From Cudoniella acicularis (Eukaryota > Ascomycota > Leotiomycetes > Helotiales > Helotiaceae): a stretch of 52,025 nucleotides of DNA. Positions within the stretch are counted from its first letter, which is position 1; every line of letters starts with the position of its first letter. The notes below the pieces were generated by a model. The model saw only the letters and a list, made by a program, of their open reading frames with translations. It was not told the DNA's origin and did not search any database. This document shows, piece by piece, positions 34,564 through 44,935 of this stretch. The stretch covers positions 1 through 52,025 of the forward strand of contig JAAMPI010000206.1 of the NCBI GenBank assembly GCA_013054445.1, written 5' to 3'. Position numbers and translations under genes: made by a program.

Positions 34564-36056
34564 CTACACAACATCCTCAACCCTTTGCCTTATGCTCGGG
34601 CTTTGCACGGATTCCTAAAGATGAGAATATTAGCTCAATTCGATGAGATGAAGAGTAATATTGCATAACGCACTTGTATCTGAGGAATGCCTGCTGTTTT
34701 GCGGAGGTACCTTTCGTAGTCTCGCCCAGGTTCCTCGGATATCGTCTCCTCTATTCCAAAAGTCGTCGAGACTAAAACCGTAGAGTCCCCAGCGTCTCGA
34801 TTGTTTCTTCTGATGAAAGTTCTTATTCCGGAAAGCAATGCCCCGGGCGGCTTTGGCAAGTTGTTCTCGCTACCCATTTCCATCCACTTTGTGTCGGCAG
34901 AATTCTTACTCGGCCTTTTCCAGAAAAGAGCTTTCAAGGAGAATGTCGGACCTTTTCTATTTTTGTGTGACGAACTTGACCCCATGCCAACAAATAATGT
35001 GCGAAATGGGGTGATTGAAGCCATGACACAAGCAACACACCCTTCCACATATTGCCAGTATAACGACCAGGTATTATCTACCACCGGACCTTTCTTGAGA
35101 CCAGAGACTCGTATCAAAGCAAATATTACCATGACTAACGAGAGGCATAGAAATAAGGCCAGGGAAAGCTTTTGTTTCCGTTTCATGCGACTTTTCCGCA
35201 GGAGAAGAATCGGGATGCTTGCAACTATGACATCAAAATCAAAAACTTTTATTCGGGAGATATAAAACATACTCATCACGTCACTAGCAATATCCAAAAT
35301 GGTGATAAGAATTGTTAACCCAAGAGTTTTGGGGTAGTTGTCTTCTGGGTAACACTTTGCTGTATATAGTCAGCCAAGCATCCCCTGAATATCATTGCAC
35401 CGGTAGAGTATAGCGTAACAGCAATGGGAATATTTACCTCCATTGGCTCCAAAATGTGGACATAGAATGAAAGGCTCCGCTATCAGGAACAGCCAGGTTG
35501 TCACAGTATATCCGACAACGCACCAGTAGTAATTGTTGACGCGTTTGGAAATGCCTTGGATAAGAGTCCAGAAAAGTGACAAAAAAGAGGCTTTCACGGC
35601 GAATGTGCAGGTCCAGATAGTGAGGAGAAATGCATCAATGATTGATATCGATGCAAACAGCCGCGGGAGCTCGTTGATAGGCACAACCACATTGGGATCC
35701 ATGGGGATTGCGTCCTCTAGCATCATGATGAACAAGTCCTTGTACAAACATCCTGTCGCGGCGCCAAGGCATAACAAAGCAAGCCACAAAAAAGCATCGT
35801 CGAGCTTCAATCGACCAAGTGTTAAGATTCTTCTCACAATGCGCGAGGTTACAGCAGAAGCTGCAATCCCAAACAATACACCGACAGAGATCTAGTTAGA
35901 AATCAGTACCTTGCAGAACCAATATCTTCGTCTTAGTAACAAGGAAGGGAACTATACTGCGAAGCTTTGCTGTGGAATTCGACCGGCATGGGCGATCAGC
36001 TCATCATTCTCTGGGCTACCGATTCCAAGATGGATATGGGACATAAGCTCGGACAT
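34564..36056 (-). CDS. PTH11-like seven-helix membrane protein, intact
   Basis: Four exons in phase: 36056-35958, 35891-35438, 35359-34674 and 34614-34564 (1290 nt, 429 residues). The introns are 59-78 nt. The first ends TTTCTAACTAG and the last has GCTAAT with TTTAG. The family is the fungal rhodopsin-like plasma-membrane protein (PTH11-related). Features: short N-terminus, helix 1 (ISVGVLFGIAASAVTSRIV), the LKLDDAF signature before helix 2, helices around LLTIWTCTFAV, VVGYTVTTWLFL, GLTILITILDIASDV and LALFLCLSLVMVIFALI, and a helix 7 region VEGCVACVMASITPF. A 110-residue charged cytoplasmic tail follows. No CFEM domain at the N-terminus. The last exon adds only 16 residues. Function is inferred as a surface sensor; the ligand is unknown. 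Confidence 0.85.
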
Positions 36057-36684
36057 CTTTTGCTCGCAAAGAAGTAGAAAAGATTTTTAAAAAGCAAAAG
36101 ATGTGAGAAAGTTCAAAATAGTTGTTGACACCAAGTACAGTGCCGAAAGTAATTTTTCCTCGGGTGTAGAAAGGAACTGCTCTTCAAATTCTTCAGTGGG
36201 AGGGGGTGGACACCTCGATGCCGAAATCAGTGGAATGGGTTTGTTGGAGTTTGAGGCGCAGTATGAGTTGGTGGTGTCCAATACGCATAGGCTGGTGGCT
36301 TCGGTGACTACGTTAGAACGTCTTATCTTTTCAGGGGCCTGGAATTTTGGACCAGGGATAGAAAATCTGCGCTGACACAGTTCTGCAATGGCCCACACAC
36401 ATGCCAACGTCCACCTGAACCAATTATCGCAGATCAAGTGGAACTTCATCTGGTGGCGACAAGCAGCTTGTACCCCTTTTATATAGGATGTACAAGTGAT
36501 TTGGCATACTAGTAATACAACACTACATAGACCTTCATTGTTGATATGTGGCAGTCGCTTCTGAATTCCGTACTTCATTACAGTTTTAGCCCTGCTAGCA
36601 TCATTCATCTATCACCTTCCAACCTGCTCGATTCCTAGTCAACTAGATCAAAGGCTCCAAGATCAATTATTACCCTCTCTCGCT
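36057..36684. other. Divergent intergenic region
   Basis: This lies between the PTH11-like gene (minus) and the P450 pseudogene (plus). The open frame on the minus strand (36087-36608) is judged a chance frame. Confidence 0.6.
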
Positions 36685-38571
36685 ATGGGCTGGCTCCGAG
36701 ATATTCTTTTAGTTGAAGCACTAGAGCCAACACGCGATCTACTAGGAAGCACTGTGATTTTAGTTTTAGCAATATGCTCCCTCACCTACATGGTCACACG
36801 AATTTCCTGGGAACTTCAAACTCAGAGGAGCAGCCCACTGATTCCAAAGCTCCCTCCTACAATTCCCTACGCAATTCCATTTCTAGGAAACCTCCCTAGC
36901 ATTGCAATCAACCCGCAGAGGTTTATGTACAAGTCAACATTAGTAACTATCCCGCTCTTGCCCCCTCTCACTTCAGTCTCTGTGTTTGTGCTAACGATAT
37001 GGTTGTTGCACAGGTGGGCCCTCAACACCCCAAATCCCTATGCCTTTCGACTCTTCACATCTAAATGGTTTGTCTTGCAGGGCTCCCAGAACATTGCAGC
37101 CTTTTGGAAGAAGGATCCGCAGATGATTGGTTTGACGGCACAAATATTCTGTCTCAAATACTTGTTTGGAATGCCTTCTTCGGCACTTCAAATGTATGTA
37201 GCAGATAATTCAGGCTTCAATGAAAACCCAGCACCTCAAAGCACAGTCAGCGCTCACGATCGAATCGACTACCATACTCACGCTTCCCTACTCAGTTTCA
37301 CCAGCGGGAAACACTTCCCTGGTTTCTACAACCGCTGGTTCAAGAGCTTTTCTGCCCGTCTTCAAAGCCTTCACAACCTTAAAGAATGCATCGACCTTCC
37401 AGATCTTCTCGTCCTCTTTGAGAGAGACTTTGGTCTTGCCGTCGTTGAAGCAACGTGTGGGACTATTCTCGAACGGCTGAATCCGAACTTGGCACAGGAC
37501 TTGGCTTTTTATGCCCGTTGCACGCCCCCCCTATCGAAAGGTTTGCCTCGTCGCTTTGCACCAGACGCATACTCAATCCGGGACAAACTTTTGGAAAATA
37601 TCAAGGAGTGGCACAGAATTGCAAAGGGGAGCTTTAAGCCGTCTGACGTTGAGGCGGATGGTGATCGGGATCCCTTTTGGGGGTCTGAGTTCATCCGTTC
37701 AAGACAGAAAATGTTTAAAGGCTTCAGTGGCTTTGATGCAAATGCCGCCGCCGCTTCCGATCTCGGGTTTATCTGGGCGTGAGTAATGTTCCTCCTACAT
37801 CCGGGTCGAAAGTTCCAAGACCAATGAAATATTCAACTAATATTATTTTAGTCTTACATTTAACATTGTACCAACAATGATGTGGGTGGTGCTAGAGATA
37901 CACAAAGATTCAATGCTGCGATCCAGGATCAGAGCCGAGTTGAAAGCGAGCGGGCTGCTCAGACAACTTCAGTCCAATGATGTTAAAAAGATATTGTCTC
38001 TTCCTAGACTCCAGGGTGTGTATGCTGAAACTCTTCGTCTTCGAGATAAAACCTTCCGCGAGAAACGAGTGAGGAATTCCAAGTGAATGGATGGAAATTT
38101 CCCAGAATGAGCACCATACTTATCTCTACGCATCCAGCACATACGGATCGAGTTGCCTGGAATACCGGGATAAACAACAGCTACCCAGTAGACAAGTTTT
38201 GGGCGGAACGCTTTCTATTCTACGCCAACGACCCAGACTCGGGGCCAATTGTCAAAAGCTCAATAATTCAAGCTGGAAGTTTGAGCGAAGCACAAGATGA
38301 GCTTCAAAAGCACGGCAACCAGGGGCCTATATTTTCGGACAAGAGTACGGTGGGCTATTACTTACCGTATGGGGGTGGGGCTCGGATTTGTCCTGGGAGG
38401 CACTTTGCTAAGCGTGCTATCATGACCGCAGCAGCAATGATGACGGGGATCGTCGATATAGAAATTCTAGCAAGTGAAAAGGAGATGGAAATGGACAGTA
38501 GGGCTTATGGATTAGGGGTGCAACGTCCCGTTGGGAGAATTGTCTGCAAAATTAGAAGATGGCAAGGATGA
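36685..38571 (+). pseudogene. Cytochrome P450 (CYP7/8-like clan) with a frameshift
   Basis: Exons 36685-36920, 37014-37778 and 37852-38571. The N-terminal anchor helix (STVILVLAICSLTYMV), the LPPTIPYAIPFLGNLPS entry, the I-helix region FNIVPTMMW, the K-helix AETLRLR and a heme loop PYGGGARICPGRHFAK are present. After ETLRLRD (about 38047) the correct continuation (NLPRETSEEF, VNGWKFPRM) is in another frame; the first frame ends in TGA at 38084. The summed exon length is 2 over a multiple of three, which confirms a one-step frameshift between 38047 and 38084. The heme loop has Tyr where Phe is normal. The first intron has no stop and could be retained. As read, the gene yields a P450 lacking its heme ligand; a sequencing indel is the alternative. 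Confidence 0.78.
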
Positions 38572-39731
38572 GCACACCAGACCTACAGCGAATTGGTACA
38601 CCAAGGGGGGAGTATCAAATAGCAACTTTGAAGGAATTCCAATTTTCTATTATTCAGCGGGATAGGTGCATTGTTACGTGACATGAGGCTCTTCTTGATC
38701 CTGCCATACAGAATCACTATTTAACGTCCTCGGGGTAAGTTGGGAAGTCAGTCCCCCCTTTGAAAGTCCAAGCCACATTACTGCACTCTGCAGCTTCTAC
38801 CTCTCCACAAGTCATGTATCACATCTAAGTGACAGTGGGGGCGAGTGCGTGCGTAACAAAACATGGCAGCAGTGGGTTGCAGATTCGGGGGGTGGGATCT
38901 GAGGAGGGCTTATTCCCAATCACTCGTAATCATCATTCCAAGAGCAAAAACAATCTCCCTATCTGGGCGTATAGCCATTGCAGATTTGAGTTCAGCCGGT
39001 TGGTTCCAATGACGCCCAAGGTGCATGCTTAATCAATACGCCCCTTGCGTATCATCTTCACAGATTAAATAAATGTAGCTTTGCGGCGTGGTGCGTTAAA
39101 GTTGGTGCAGATATTCAATAAATCTAGGAAGGAGTCTATTAGGCAGGACCGCCGAAAATATGGTGGAACTGGTAGCCTAAAGTCATGCACATCATTTTCT
39201 TGTCCCGAATCTCCTTTACAGAGACACCATTTATTTATAGAGACAGAAATAGGTGGTTGATTAAAGAGGCCCAACTGCTGGGTTTATTGTTAATAGATAA
39301 CTCGATAACTTTCTGTGTTTGGACAACATGCCAAACCTGTAATATACGTTAAATAATCTAAAATTAAGATAAGCGTAAATTGAAGTTATTTTTAGGAAAC
39401 ATTGTAGTATACAGGTTCCTGTGGTCTAGAAATTTTACTTGGGATAACTTCACATTTTGGCATTTTGCTTTACCTGCTGTTTCGAGCAAATTCTTATAAT
39501 TTTTCCACCCCCGTGTGCTTTATTTCGTGTACCCCTTAAGGATTTTTATTTTGGTGCAAAGTCACTTAGCGCGCAGCTCACTTCAATTATATTTGTCGGA
39601 GAAGCAACGCACTACATTGTTTACTTAATTACAGTAGATTATTGAGTCATTGATATTTGGCTACTTGTGAAATCAAAAGGAATACCACCTTCCAATGTTC
39701 TGAAAATTCCTGCAGACTGAATCCGGAAGTG
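38572..39731. other. Intergenic, about 1.2 kb
   Basis: This is shared downstream region of two convergent P450 loci. No gene recognised. The plus-strand frame at 39657-40172 is antisense to the intact P450. Confidence 0.6.
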
Positions 39732-41491
39732 TCATCCCCTGAGGAAAACCCTACATGGCAAATGATCAGCTGGGTGAGCACCTCCTTTTTCTATTTGATA
39801 TGCCCTCTCGCCGTTGACTGTCATCATACCCTTGCGAGGGTAGAGTCTGTCAAACTCTTCGTATGCATCTTTGATATCAAACTCCCTAGCAGTAAGAGCC
39901 AATATAACTTTAAGCTCGTTCATTACGAGTCCTTGGCCAATGCAGTTTCTTGGTCCAAACTCAAAGGGTCTCCAGGCCCATTTGGTAGGATACAGTGGAT
40001 CATCCGATTCGACCATCCAACGCTCCGGGATAAATTCGTCAGCATTAGGCCAATATTTGGAGTTTCGTTGGATTGGTTGATGCAAAGCCCAGACCATTGT
40101 GTTTCCAGTTGGGTATCTGTGCCCATCGTCATCCATGATATCCACACCCTCGACACCTTGACGGGCGGATGAGGCCGGTGGAAATAATCGCAGAGCTTCT
40201 TTGATGACAGAAGTAGTGTATGTGAGCTGATTAAGAGTTTGCGGGTTGTTGCTTATCACACTTGCGGCGGTAGAAAGATCGCTTCCTAGAACCGAGTCGT
40301 GTTCATTTCGCAGCTTCTTAAGAGCAGCTGGGTTCTTGTTCAAAAGGTAGAACATATGACAGATTGTACTGCTAGTTGTGTCGTGACCAGCAAATAAAAA
40401 TGTGCGTATCTGAAAAGTGGCATATGATTTGAAGGTCTTGTCCAACGACACGGGAAGCTGCTGAGCCCCTCCATTTTGCTTAAGATACCCTTCTAGAACT
40501 AGACTGATAACAGATTTGCTGTCTGGTTTGTCCCCGCATTCTAGGCTATTCTTATATGCCTCATACCTCATGTCTAATTCTCTGCCGATATAAGAATTCA
40601 TCCGGCGAGAGTTCCGCCATTGCACTGCTAGACGAAGTGGATTGTATCTAACAAAGGGGTTTAGTACCTGGTCTCCAATATGCCATCGAAGTTGATCCAG
40701 GAGTGCAACAGCTAGTGTGTTCTGTGTTCTTTTGGAGTCCAAGCTATTCTCGCTGTACACAATTAGCAAGAAAGTTTCTACCGCTCCCGCATGATTTCTT
40801 ACAGGACAAGTGACCCAATCATATCCATAGTAAACCACAAAGTCTCGTCATCGAGCCGAAATATCTTTCCCCCCTGAGCATACTTGAGCAGTAATCCTCT
40901 ATACGCAAGGGCTTCGCGAACAATAGTCGGAACGAGTTTGAAAATATGGGCTTGGCTGAAGCCAGGGTTGAAAATACTGCGCCAAGATCTCCACTCGTCT
41001 TCTTCCATCGTGAAAAGATTGGGGCCGCCTGCAATCGATTGAAACCATCGAATTAAGGAGTCTGGCTTTTTGATAGATAATGCAGTCCTCTGGGTTGCGT
41101 CCACAGTTGCATTGAGTGATGTACAAATCAAGAGCGGCCCGAAGAAAGGCCACATGTCAAGGTAGTAAACCCCTCTAGGAAACTCCTCTTTCGCAACCTG
41201 TCCAAAATAATAAACCGGATGAGCATCGCTTGGAAGTTTATCGATGAAAGGCTTCATAGTTAACAAATGGCCGAAAATCATACTGTGCTTCGGCATGGGC
41301 TGGATCTTGTTAACTTGAAATACTCATACGGCCATACTATAAAAAGCGCAACTTACGAAACCCTGCTTTCTGAATTCAACGAACGTTCGACGAGCTTTCC
41401 AGCCTTTCATCACAATATTGGCGACCCATGCGAAAAGTAAAGCACCTAGGCCTGAAGCAATCAATCCGGACTGGTTGGATATGTACTCCAT
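39732..41491 (-). CDS. Cytochrome P450, StcS/AflN-like family, intact
   Basis: Exons 41491-41357, 41299-40803 and 40752-39732 give 550 residues. P450s insert one oxygen atom into a substrate, bound to the ER by an N-terminal helix (here GLIASGLGALLFAWVANIV). Landmarks: FPMPKHSMIFGHL after the anchor, TMEEDEWRSWRSIFNPGF (C-helix WRxxR type), AGHDTT (332-337, oxygen activation), KEALRLFPP (ExxR, 396-399), FIPERW, and the heme loop FEFGPRNCIG with Cys481. The ending GERAYQIEKGGAHPADHLPC is like the sterigmatocystin/aflatoxin-pathway P450 group (StcS/AflN), where it is a family feature, not proof of that pathway. No polyketide synthase or other backbone enzyme is in the window. The second acceptor was chosen at ATCCAG, giving GFPMP. 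Confidence 0.88.
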
Positions 41492-42837
41492 ATCCTAGTC
41501 GTTTTATAGTCGTTGCGAAGAACTCTGTAATAATTGACAGATGAAGAATGACGGGTCTCTCCAGCTGTGGTGGTGAAATCTGGCTGCGATTACAAACCTG
41601 TGGTAGCTTGTTAGACTGTTGTTATTGTAAGGGGAAAAGAGTTAAACAACGATATATTGATGTTGACGATGGTGTTACTGGCTCAACCAAGACAAGATAC
41701 ACGATGTTTGATTGTCAGGAGATCTAGCTCTTTAATTGGCTAAAAAAAGGTTGGTAGTTTGTAACAGCCCAATTCTTTCGCCGGGTAAAATGGGGATTAT
41801 GAGGCCATGCTAAACAGACTAGGAGCAGTAGGGGGATGGATTAGGGGGGTCTGGAGGCAACTAGTTTAATCCCTGGCTGAGCAGATGAAGGCGCAGCTCC
41901 GCAGCCTGCAGGTCGACCAAGGGGGTTGCAACCTGCACCGCTTCCTGCAGACATATCACATTTGTAGCCGCCGACTTTCTGCAAGTCTTACCGAAGGCTG
42001 TGCGCTATTATGAAATACCCGACGTCGTACAAGAATAACGGGGGCGGCAAGCAGGATTCAGTTGTATCAATCTCGACTGTCCCGTAACCAACCAATAGGT
42101 AAAGATAAGTTTAGAATCATGCAACCTATTCGTAACAACCTCGGCATATTGATGCAGAAAGCATCGTAACATACGAGTCATTCTCCACTTGAGTTAGCTA
42201 ATATAAAATCTCACAATGAAGGTGCTGCCACATGCAAGTGAGTCTCCTGAGATTCACAGTTACTTTGCATGCATGTACTGTACCAAAGAACAAAGAGGGC
42301 GACGACCCAAGTCGAGACAGACTGCGCAGGGTTTGAATCCTTTAGTGACTGATCTAATGAGTGGTTCAGAATCAGGCTCTCAATTTGAAGCAGCTTTGCC
42401 TTATTGATATAGTATCAGTACAGTCTAATATTCAGCCTGATATTGACACCGAGTAAACTTGAGGGCTGATGAAATCCGCCGAAATATACAACACTGTGCC
42501 TCATAATATGGAACTGCATGCTTCTTCACTAGACAAGGGTTGCTCGTAGTAAGATCAGTACCGGCCATTTGCTTCGACACACCAGACAGTAACAATACCT
42601 TGCATTTTGTTTCTGGTCATCTTCTATTATTGACTTTACGTTCACTAAAAATAAACGCCCAAGAATCCAACAAAAGATCAAGATTTTCCAGGGCAGTTGT
42701 CTTTTCTAGAGTACATAATTTTAGTATAATCTTCTTCCAAGAATCACATCTACTCCTTTGTTGACATGCCAGGCTGTCTGAATTTCATTACTTCCACGAC
42801 ACTGTAACCGTCTAAGCTGCTTTAAAGAGAGATCGCC
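41492..42837. other. Divergent intergenic region, about 1.35 kb
   Basis: This holds promoters of the P450 (minus) and the CFEM gene (plus). No other gene supported; frames such as 42216-42407 lack motifs. Confidence 0.6.
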
Positions 42838-43569
42838 ATGAAGACCTTTAAGATATTATGTATCACCGCTTTCTGGACTTTATCCTTGGGCCAAAACCTG
42901 CCTCAATGTGCGGTATGAAGATTTCTCTCCATATTAACTTCGATGACCGGAGATAGTTCTGACCATACTGTTGCAGCAATCTTGTGTCGTGGGTGCGGCA
43001 CTTCCACCAGGCTGTGGAGCTTCGGACTACGGTTGTATATGCAAAGGCACTTCGTATCTTAATGGTATTAGTTGCTGTGCATTCAGTAGCTGTCAAGGGT
43101 CGGATCAGCAAGGTACAGACACACCCGTATATCTGCCCGTGCAACGAAAATAATCTCGTGAAACCCGCAGCTTTCGTCGCATTCGCTGTTGCTTTATGTT
43201 CGGGGTAAGATTGACACAATCATGTCAACTGCATAAACCAGACAAGACACTGACAACTTTATCAGTGCTGGAGTTTCTGTTAATACAGCTGCACCAACAT
43301 GTGCGAGCACATCTGCTACCTCTGTAGCTGTATCCTCACCGACGAGCACAGGGGCAGGAAATACTACGCAGAGCTCGAAAACGAGCACCACCAGTAAGAT
43401 TTTCAAACAGTACATACATAACACGAGTCTCGGGTCTAACGCAATAGATTCCACTTCAGCCCCCACAACCCTATCAAGCAAATCCTCCGGCAGCAGAATC
43501 TGGCAGAAACTGACTATTCATCTTCTTCTAAGTGCTTTACTTGCTGAATTGATGGTTCTTCCCCTGTGA
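42838..43569 (+). CDS. CFEM-domain GPI-type surface protein
   Basis: Five small exons fit in phase: 42838-42912, 42977-43112, 43171-43204, 43266-43393 and 43448-43569 (495 nt, 164 residues). The signal peptide is MKTFKILCITAFWTLSLG. The CFEM pattern follows: PQC24A-x2-C28, C38, Asp42, C45-x-C47, C58/C59, C64, C80. Asp42 sits where the heme-iron ligand lies in yeast CFEM proteins. A Ser/Thr-rich stalk (TSATSVAVSSPTSTG) leads to a hydrophobic C-terminus (LTIHLLLSALLAELMVLPL) with small residues before it, fitting a GPI anchor. CFEM proteins act at the cell surface in heme uptake, adhesion or virulence. No single-exon frame covers the gene, so it is easily missed. There is one extra cysteine (C58-C59 pair). 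Confidence 0.88.
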
Positions 43570-44296
43570 ATCAGAGATGTTCTTGCGCTATGAACCAAGA
43601 AAATATTCTATTTGTTTTTAGGGAATGTTGAGAAGTCGAAGTATCCATGCACAAAACTACTTAGCCGCATTGTCCTTTACTATCTAAATGTATTTTTATT
43701 ATCGCAGGAAAATAAATAAAAACTTGTTAGGCTTTATTTTACCTTTTGATGATTTTATTGTTTTGAAGTATTAGGTTTAGCTTTTTGGTTCGGTAAGCGG
43801 TTCGGGACCTAAGCCCTAATATTTAGTTATTTTATTTTAATGTTTTTTTAATTAAATAATTTAATATAAAAGATTATAATTTATATATTTCTAAATAAAA
43901 AATAACTTCTTTAGATTAAATTTATCAATTATTTAAAAAACTAAAGAAATAAATATATAGAAATAATAAAAAGAATTTTTATAACTTAGTATTATCTAAA
44001 GAATATTAAACTCTATAGAGATATAAATATTAAAAATACTATTAATCTTTTATAAGAGTTAATAAGGCCTAGTAATAGATAAAAGCTTAAAGATTTAGCT
44101 CTTGAATTTGATCTAAATACCTTTACTTTTTAGAGCCTAATTTAGTAGGATAGATAACAGAAATAAATAATTATTAGTACTCTACTAGGAGCTTATCTCT
44201 CTGCTTCCTTAATCTAACTTCTCTATCTACTAAATCGACTAAATTTATTAATTCTATCAACTCTATCACTCCTAGTGATTATTTGCTTGTAATCTT
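43570..44296. other. AT-rich, RIP-like tract
   Basis: Extremely AT-rich from about 43680, with many TA dinucleotides and no open frame of note, typical of a repeat relic mutated by RIP. No intact element ends were identified. Confidence 0.6.
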
Positions 44297-44935
44297 AACA
44301 GAGGCAGTTTCGGATGAAGAGCTACTATATATAGCGGTCAGGAAAAGCAGTCACTTGAAGCCCGGTCAAGAAATTCGACTTCGCTTTATCTATAGGTATT
44401 CGAGCATTCGCGACAAGGTCAAGGAATACGCTCGTGTGTAGGAGAAGTACGCCTATATCAAGTTCAGGTTCTCTCAGAACGAACTGTCCTAGATCCGGAT
44501 CTCCTTCTATCGTAATAACAGATCCTGGTCAAAGCTAGGCAAAGATACACTTAATGTCGATTCTAAGAAGCCGACTATGAATCTCAAAATTAGCGCCACT
44601 TCTTCAGAGGCGAGGATCAGACGCACTACGCTCTATGAATTTGGCCATGCCCTCGGTTATATCCACGAGCACTCCTCACCTTCAACCAAGATCTATTAGA
44701 ATCGCCAAGCTGTGTATGACTATTACTAAGGAATCTAGGCAAAGAAGCAAGTCGACCACAACATTTTCAAGACATATAAAGGTAGAGTCACGCAATTGAG
44801 CCACTTCAACCGGAAGTCTATCATACTCTACCCTATCCATAGCTCATGGACAGAGGATAGATGGCACTCGAACTAGAACAGCATACTTTTAGACACCGCC
44901 AAGGCTTTTATCGCAAAGCTCTACCCTGAGCCGAA
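44297..44935 (+). pseudogene. Zinc metallopeptidase (zincin/M12A-like) pseudogene
   Basis: A single frame reads as a fungal astacin/zincin-like peptidase: DKVKEYARV*EKYAYIKFRF, then RISF, WSKLGKDTL, the zinc site YEFGHALGYIHEHSSPS (44634 on), VDHNIFKTY and SIILYPI (Met-turn region; the usual form is SIMLYPI). The first zinc histidine of HExxHxxGxxH is Tyr (TAT for CAT). At least six stops lie in frame (44439, 44490, 44697, 44727, 44736, 44874), all TAG or TAA and none TGA. Each can be explained by CpA-to-TpA change on one or other strand, and so can His to Tyr. This is what RIP does. The gene is dead as read. It sits inside an AT-rich repeat tract, so it may have been a duplicated copy. Confidence 0.8.

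Noticed and set aside
36087..36608. Minus-strand 173-residue open frame
   Set aside because: It lies in the divergent promoter region, shows no motif and ends in an unlikely hydrophobic-free composition; no splice support.
39657..40172. Plus-strand 171-residue open frame
   Set aside because: Exactly antisense to the heme-binding end of the intact P450; a shadow frame.
8828..41491. A complete secondary-metabolite cluster
   Set aside because: FMO, SDR, methyltransferase and P450 genes are present, but no synthase, cluster regulator or intact transporter is seen, and several members are broken.
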